Positions 59,960 through 64,000 of a stretch of 64,000 nt of DNA are shown here, piece after piece. The DNA is taken from positions 1 to 64,000 of the forward strand of contig NZ_FNEE01000011.1 of assembly GCF_900099905.1 (NCBI RefSeq). The letters are read 5' to 3'. This DNA is from Mesorhizobium muleiense. GTDB lineage: Bacteria > Pseudomonadota > Alphaproteobacteria > Rhizobiales > Rhizobiaceae. Position numbers and translations under genes: made by a program. The first letter of the stretch is position 1; each line of letters begins with the position of its first letter. A model generated the notes under the pieces. That model was not told the DNA's origin, did no database searches, and saw only the letters and a list, made by a program, of their open reading frames with translations.

Positions 59960-60681
59960 TGGTGGACTCCGTCGGAGAAAGGGGGGGGTGGGACGGCGCT
60001 GTCGAGCTCGCGTGACCAGTCAATGGCGTTGATGAAGACGCCGAGCGGATTCTTGCGCAGCTGATCCGTATTGCTTGGCGAGCGGATCACGATCGTGAGG
60101 ATCGCAGTCCAGCGCATCGTGCTGGCAAGGCTTCCGCGCTCAAACACCTGCTCGGTCCATTTGACCTGGAATGAACTTTCGGAGGCCCTGACCACGCTGG
60201 TGACCTGTACCGAGACACTGCGCGTTCCGATCTGACCGAAGGGGTCGTTCGCCTTGGCGTATTCGTTGAGGAAGAGCGCTGCGCGATCGCTAGCAAAGTC
60301 GTAAGCTGCGAACCAGTTCTGCCGTACCAAAACCGGATCGGTGGAAACGGAACGGACATTCTGGATGAAGCGGCCGAGATGCCAGGCGATCTGAGCATCC
60401 GAGGGCTCATAATTCCGGATTGCCGGCGCGACGGCGCGCGTCTCGCCGAAGCCATCGACCTCGACGACGTAAGGCACGACACGGCTTTGCATCGACTGCC
60501 ATACGAGTCCGCCGGAAAGTCCGGTCGCCAAGGCCAGGCACCCAAGGGCCATGAGCCGCCAGTTCCTGGCCTGCAGTCGAGATGAGCCGATGCGCTCGTC
60601 CCACAGCTGGGCGGCTTTTTGATACGGCGTGACCGGTTCGGGTGTTTTGCCGTAACGGTGCACGGGTCGCTTGAAGAGCAT
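59956..60681 (-). CDS. trbF: Conjugal transfer protein TrbF (VirB8-like)
   Basis: 241 residues. VTPYQKAAQLWDERIGSSRLQARNWRLMA near the N-terminus leads into one membrane helix (residues ~45-65). The VirB8-type periplasmic domain follows, with WHLGRFIQNVRSVSTDPVLVRQNW near 110 and NPLGVFINAIDWSREL near 212. It nucleates assembly of the mating-pair channel at the inner membrane. Its start follows the trbL stop directly and its end overlaps trbG. Confidence 0.95.
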   Translation of the reverse strand: MLFKRPVHRYGKTPEPVTPYQKAAQLWDERIGSSRLQARNWRLMALGCLALATGLSGGLVWQSMQSRVVPYVVEVDGFGETRAVAPAIRNYEPSDAQIAWHLGRFIQNVRSVSTDPVLVRQNWFAAYDFASDRAALFLNEYAKANDPFGQIGTRSVSVQVTSVVRASESSFQVKWTEQVFERGSLASTMRWTAILTIVIRSPSNTDQLRKNPLGVFINAIDWSRELDSAVPPPPFSDGVHQ

Positions 60682-62004
60682 CTAGTCATCCTTGTCGTTG
60701 AGAGAGGGGTTGGCGCTGCCTCCCGGCCGGTCTCCGTCTCGGACAGCTTGCATGGCAGCGTGGCGATGTGCACGGGCGGTCTGTTCAGAACGTAGGCGCC
60801 TTGCCCACGTCGGCGCCGAAACAGTGGCCGAACCGGCAGAGCGCTCGGTCATTGACGCGGTCGGCGTGCCGCCGGTCGCGGTCCACGCGGCATCGCGCCC
60901 GGCATCGGCGTTGCGCCCAACACTTGCAGTGGCGGATCGCGCTACGCGTATAGCGGCGCCGCCAGCGGCACTGGTTACACCATGCATTCCAGCAGCCACA
61001 CCGGAGAGGCCAACGTCGGGCGAGGTTGCGCGCCCGATCTGCCAGGACGTGGAAGCAGCCGATCCCATTGTTGTGCCGGCGCGGATGGCGGCGAGACCGC
61101 CGCTGGTTGCCATACGCGCGCCAGAAAATGCCGTGCCTCCAGCAACGAGTGATACACCCGCTGCCGCCGCGGTCGTGCCGAGGGCGGCGCCCGCGCCAAG
61201 CTGCGGTGCGCCTGAGACAAGACCCGACGCGATCCCCGGCCCAAAAATGCCAAGGCCAAGCAGTGCCAGTGCGCCCAGTACCTGGGACATGGCAGCGGCC
61301 AGATCCGGCTCCTTGCCTTGCAATGCGGAAGCGAACTCCCCGAAGAGCGTGGAGCCGATGCCGACAATGACGGCGAGCACCATCACCTTGATGCCTGACG
61401 AGATAACATGGCCGAGCACGCGTTCGGCCAGGAACGCTGAACGGTTCCAAAGTGCGAATGGAACCAAAACAAAACCTGCCAGCGTGGTGAGCTTGAACTC
61501 AAGGATGGTGATGAAAAGCTGGATGGAAAGGATGAAGAAGGCGATGATGACCAGGAACCAGGCCATCAGCAGCACGAAGATGGTCAGTGCGTTGCCGAAG
61601 ATTTCCGGGAAGCCCAGGAGCTGACTGGCTTGGTCAAGCATTGGCCAAGCACCTTCGAAACCGGTCGCGGCAATGCGGCCCGGGCGCAGGAGATTGTCTG
61701 CCGACAGATTGCCGGCCGACGCATTAATCCCGAGACCGGCAAAAGAACGATAAATGATATCGGCGAGGTTCTTGAAATTGTTCAGGATGAAGGCGAAGAC
61801 GCCAACATAGAGCACCTTGCGGACAAGCCGGCCGAGAACGCTGGTCTCCTCGCCGAGCGCCCACGCCAGGCCGGCAAGTGTGATGTCAATGCCGATCAGA
61901 ATGGTAGTGAGGAAGGCGACGTCGCCCGAGAGCAGACCGAACCCGCTGTCGATGTAGCGGATGAAGGTCTCCATGAAGCGATCGATGACGCCAAGGTCGT
62001 TCAT
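60682..62004 (-). CDS. trbL: Conjugal transfer protein TrbL (VirB6-like)
   Basis: 440 residues, polytopic inner-membrane protein. DRFMETFIRYIDSGFGLLSGDVAFLTTILIGIDITLAGLAW opens the TrbL/VirB6 domain (residues ~8-50), and further helices are centred near 85, 160, 190, 220 and 265. After about residue 290 comes a low-complexity Ala/Gly/Ser/Thr-rich tail with basic residues, as is common in TrbL. It forms part of the inner-membrane translocation platform. It follows trbJ by 33 bases, with no trbK between. Confidence 0.94.
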   Translation of the reverse strand: MNDLGVIDRFMETFIRYIDSGFGLLSGDVAFLTTILIGIDITLAGLAWALGEETSVLGRLVRKVLYVGVFAFILNNFKNLADIIYRSFAGLGINASAGNLSADNLLRPGRIAATGFEGAWPMLDQASQLLGFPEIFGNALTIFVLLMAWFLVIIAFFILSIQLFITILEFKLTTLAGFVLVPFALWNRSAFLAERVLGHVISSGIKVMVLAVIVGIGSTLFGEFASALQGKEPDLAAAMSQVLGALALLGLGIFGPGIASGLVSGAPQLGAGAALGTTAAAAGVSLVAGGTAFSGARMATSGGLAAIRAGTTMGSAASTSWQIGRATSPDVGLSGVAAGMHGVTSAAGGAAIRVARSATASVGRNADAGRDAAWTATGGTPTASMTERSAGSATVSAPTWARRLRSEQTARAHRHAAMQAVRDGDRPGGSANPSLNDKDD

Positions 62005-62037
62005 GCCGCTGCCTTCCTCGTCGTGATGAACTCGTGA

Positions 62038-62763
62038 TTAATTGCCGGGATAAGCCGAGCCGGTACCCAAGAATCGCTTCGTCATCTCGCGGGCGGCTTC
62101 CTCTGACTGGGCCTTGCGGGCGGCATCCTCGGCCTCAGCTCGAAACTGCGTTGCGAGCAGCGTCTGGATCTGCATCTGCTGCTTTGTCGAAAGCGCTATC
62201 AGCTGGTTGGTGGCCTGGCTTGCCTGAAGCGCACCGGCCGCCCCTTGGCTGCGGTTGACGAGATCGGCGAGCAGATCGCCGTCGGCGCGGACGTTCTCGA
62301 CGATTTGCGACTGGACCCCCATGGTCTGGCGGAACGCCTGCATGGCGCTTTGCCAACGCTCGCGCGCAGCACTCGCCACATCGCTGACCTTGATCGTGGC
62401 GTCGTAGCTTTCCGGATATTGGCTGCGCCACTGGTCTTGAAGCTTGCCCAGATCAAAGCTGAGGCCACTCGCCTGGTCCATCAAGCCGTCGATGCGATGG
62501 AGCGAACCGGTGAGTTGGCCAACGGAAGAGAAATCCAGACGCTGAAGATTGCGCGCCATGTTCTGCAGCATGGTCGCCTGATTCTGCAGCGACTGGATCT
62601 GGTTGTTGATCTGCTCCAGGGCGCGCGCGGCCGTCAGCACGTTCTGCGCATAATTGGACGGATCGAACACGATAAGGGCGTAGGCGGGCTGCACATAGTC
62701 GGCCATAGGCTTGGCGATCAGGGAAACGGTGATCAGGCCGGAGAGAAGGCGTCGCCGCATCAT
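62038..62763 (-). CDS. trbJ: Conjugal transfer protein TrbJ (VirB5-like)
   Basis: 241 residues from ATG 62763, or 240 from the next codon ATG 62760. The signal peptide MMRRRLLSGLITVSLIAKPM is followed by the mature N-terminus IVFDPSNYAQN. The rest is mostly helical coiled coil: ALEQINNQIQSLQNQATMLQNMARN near 50 and ANQLIALSTKQQMQIQTLLATQ near 190 are TrbJ signatures. It is a periplasmic, pilus-associated component of the mating apparatus. The start overlaps the trbE stop (ATGATG). Confidence 0.93.
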   Translation of the reverse strand: MMRRRLLSGLITVSLIAKPMADYVQPAYALIVFDPSNYAQNVLTAARALEQINNQIQSLQNQATMLQNMARNLQRLDFSSVGQLTGSLHRIDGLMDQASGLSFDLGKLQDQWRSQYPESYDATIKVSDVASAARERWQSAMQAFRQTMGVQSQIVENVRADGDLLADLVNRSQGAAGALQASQATNQLIALSTKQQMQIQTLLATQFRAEAEDAARKAQSEEAAREMTKRFLGTGSAYPGN

Positions 62764-64000
62764 GCTAATTGCTCCTTGTCTGGTTGAGGGAATTGCTTGA
62801 GAAGTTCGCCGGCCCAATCGAGGCCGCGCGCGATCAGGAACTGCGAGGCAAAGCTGCCTTGCCCGTCTTCGGACAGGATCCTGTCGATCAGAGTCTGCGT
62901 GGCCGGATCGGAAGCACCGCAAAGCGCAAGAGCGATGGGGCCAAGCCCGAGCTCGAACAGACGGTTGCCGCGGCGCGATTGCAGATAATACTGACGCTTC
63001 GGCGTGGCGCGGGCGATCAATTCGATCTGCCGCTCGCTTAAACCGAAGCGTTCGTAGGCTGTGCGCGCCTGGGGTTCCACGGCACGATCATTGGGAAGGA
63101 AAATGCGCTGCGGGCAGCTTTCGATGATTGCCGGCGCTATGGCAGAGCCCGCGATATCAGCCAGCGACTGCGTAGCGAAGACAACCGACACGTTCTTCTT
63201 TCGCAGCACCTTCAGCCATTCGCGGATGCGGGCGGCGAACAGCGGATTGTCGAGATAGACCCACGCCTCGTCGAGCATGATCAGCGTGGGCCGTCCGTCG
63301 AACCGTTCCTCAAGTCGCTGGTACAGATAGGTAAGCACCGGCAGCAAAGCGCCTTGGCTGTGCATCAGCTCCTCGGTCTCGAAACACTGCACATCCGACA
63401 AGGCCAGCCCATCATGATCGGCATCGAGCAGGCGGCCGAAGGGACCGTCGAGCGTGTAGGGCATCAATGCGGACTTCAGCGCATTGGATTGAAGCAGGAC
63501 CGAAAGGCCGGTCAGTGTGCGTTCCTGCGCCGGCGCGGTGGCAAGGCTGGCCAGCGCTGACCAGATAGCCTCCTTCACCTCCGGCGTGACGGTGACGTTC
63601 TCGTGGGCAATAAGGCTGGCGATCCATTCGGCCGCCCAGCTTCGGCTAGCCTGGTCGTTGATGCTGCGCAGTGGCTGAAAGGCAAGGGAACCGTCCGCTC
63701 CTAGCGCGTGGTGTTCTCCACCCATGGCAAGTGTTGCAGCACGGGCCGAATTGCCTTTGTCGAAGACATAAACCTGGGCGCCGGCATAGCGCCTGAACTG
63801 CAGAGCAATCAGAGCAAGCAGAACCGACTTGCCGGCGCCGGTCGGACCAACAGCCAGCATGTGGCCGACATCTTCGACGTGGGTGGAAAGCCGAAACGGT
63901 GTCGACCCGCTGGTCTCGGCAACGAGAAGCGGTGGCGCTTCGGTTTGGGTGACTTTCGCGAGATACTCGTTTGTCGCAGGACCGGCCCAAACCGACGACA
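62760..64000 (-). CDS. trbE: Conjugal transfer ATPase TrbE (VirB4-like), partial
   Basis: The C-terminal ~413 codons are present; the gene runs off the right edge of the window, where its 5' end would lie. The frame enters at VWAGPATNEYLAKV and continues to FRLSTHVEDVGHMLAVGPTGAGKSVLLAL (Walker A at about 63,830). VYVFDKGNSARA, PTLIMLDEAWVYLDNPLFAARI (Walker B) and VVFATQSLADIAGS follow. It energises assembly of the mating-pair channel. A complete TrbE has about 810-820 residues, so roughly half is outside the window. Confidence 0.95.
   Translation of the reverse strand, partial: SSVWAGPATNEYLAKVTQTEAPPLLVAETSGSTPFRLSTHVEDVGHMLAVGPTGAGKSVLLALIALQFRRYAGAQVYVFDKGNSARAATLAMGGEHHALGADGSLAFQPLRSINDQASRSWAAEWIASLIAHENVTVTPEVKEAIWSALASLATAPAQERTLTGLSVLLQSNALKSALMPYTLDGPFGRLLDADHDGLALSDVQCFETEELMHSQGALLPVLTYLYQRLEERFDGRPTLIMLDEAWVYLDNPLFAARIREWLKVLRKKNVSVVFATQSLADIAGSAIAPAIIESCPQRIFLPNDRAVEPQARTAYERFGLSERQIELIARATPKRQYYLQSRRGNRLFELGLGPIALALCGASDPATQTLIDRILSEDGQGSFASQFLIARGLDWAGELLKQFPQPDKEQLA

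Overview
The window looks like part of a high-GC alphaproteobacterial replicon of the Rhizobiales, most likely Mesorhizobium or a close relative. This is inferred from a complete micro-aerobic respiration set (fixNOQP, fixGHIS, a Cys-cluster FnrN regulator, hemN), a Trb conjugation operon ending in a DUF2274 gene, TRAP and ABC uptake systems for plant-derived compounds, and a dispersed intergenic repeat of the rhizobial type near 14.55 kb. No rRNA or CRISPR was seen. The only RNA gene candidate is one tRNA-like sequence.

Layout. 0-2.9 kb: a glycosyltransferase fragment cut by the window edge, an FMN reductase and a lone short-chain dehydrogenase. 2.9-14.5 kb: a quinate/shikimate to beta-ketoadipate catabolic locus. 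The leftward operon is aroE-dctP-dctQ-dctM-aroQ-BKACE. The rightward side is a TetR regulator, a 3-dehydroshikimate dehydratase fused to an HPPD-like domain, and pcaD-pcaC-pcaH-pcaG-pcaB. Two related palindromes flank the TetR gene and are good candidate operators. 14.6-18.4 kb: a GntR regulator with a Gfo/Idh/MocA dehydrogenase, divergent from an SsuD-like flavin monooxygenase and its flavin reductase. 18.4-28.6 kb: a LacI regulator divergent from a uronate/pectin-oligomer operon (GH105-like hydrolase, KduI, an unrecognised 841-residue protein, and a complete sugar ABC transporter).

28.6-42.2 kb is an accessory mosaic with visibly lower GC and many broken genes. It holds a frameshifted STAND-type ATPase, an AT-hook protein gene preceded by iteron-like repeats, a DUF4238 gene, IS1182, IS3 and IS66 remnants, a degraded HEPN-like gene, a type-II tRNA-like sequence, a gene split by an in-frame amber codon, an AlpA-type regulator and a tyrosine integrase. 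Its most interesting content is an intact, translationally coupled four-gene operon (33.6-36.6 kb): a PCMT-like methyltransferase, a cupin_8/JmjC-like oxygenase, a 75-residue small protein and a ferritin-like diiron protein. It reads like an undescribed peptide-modifying (RiPP-like) system.

42.2-46.1 kb: a GGDEF-EAL membrane protein, a UbiM-like hydroxylase and a short CHAT/caspase-like gene. 46.4-57.2 kb: fixNOQP-fixGHIS, fnrN and hemN. FNR/FixK-type boxes lie upstream of fixN, between fnrN and hemN, and upstream of the ubiM operon, suggesting one low-oxygen regulon. 57.4-64.0 kb: trbE (partial)-J-L-F-G-I-DUF2274, a type IV secretion mating-pair apparatus, so this part is probably on a conjugative plasmid or an integrative conjugative element.
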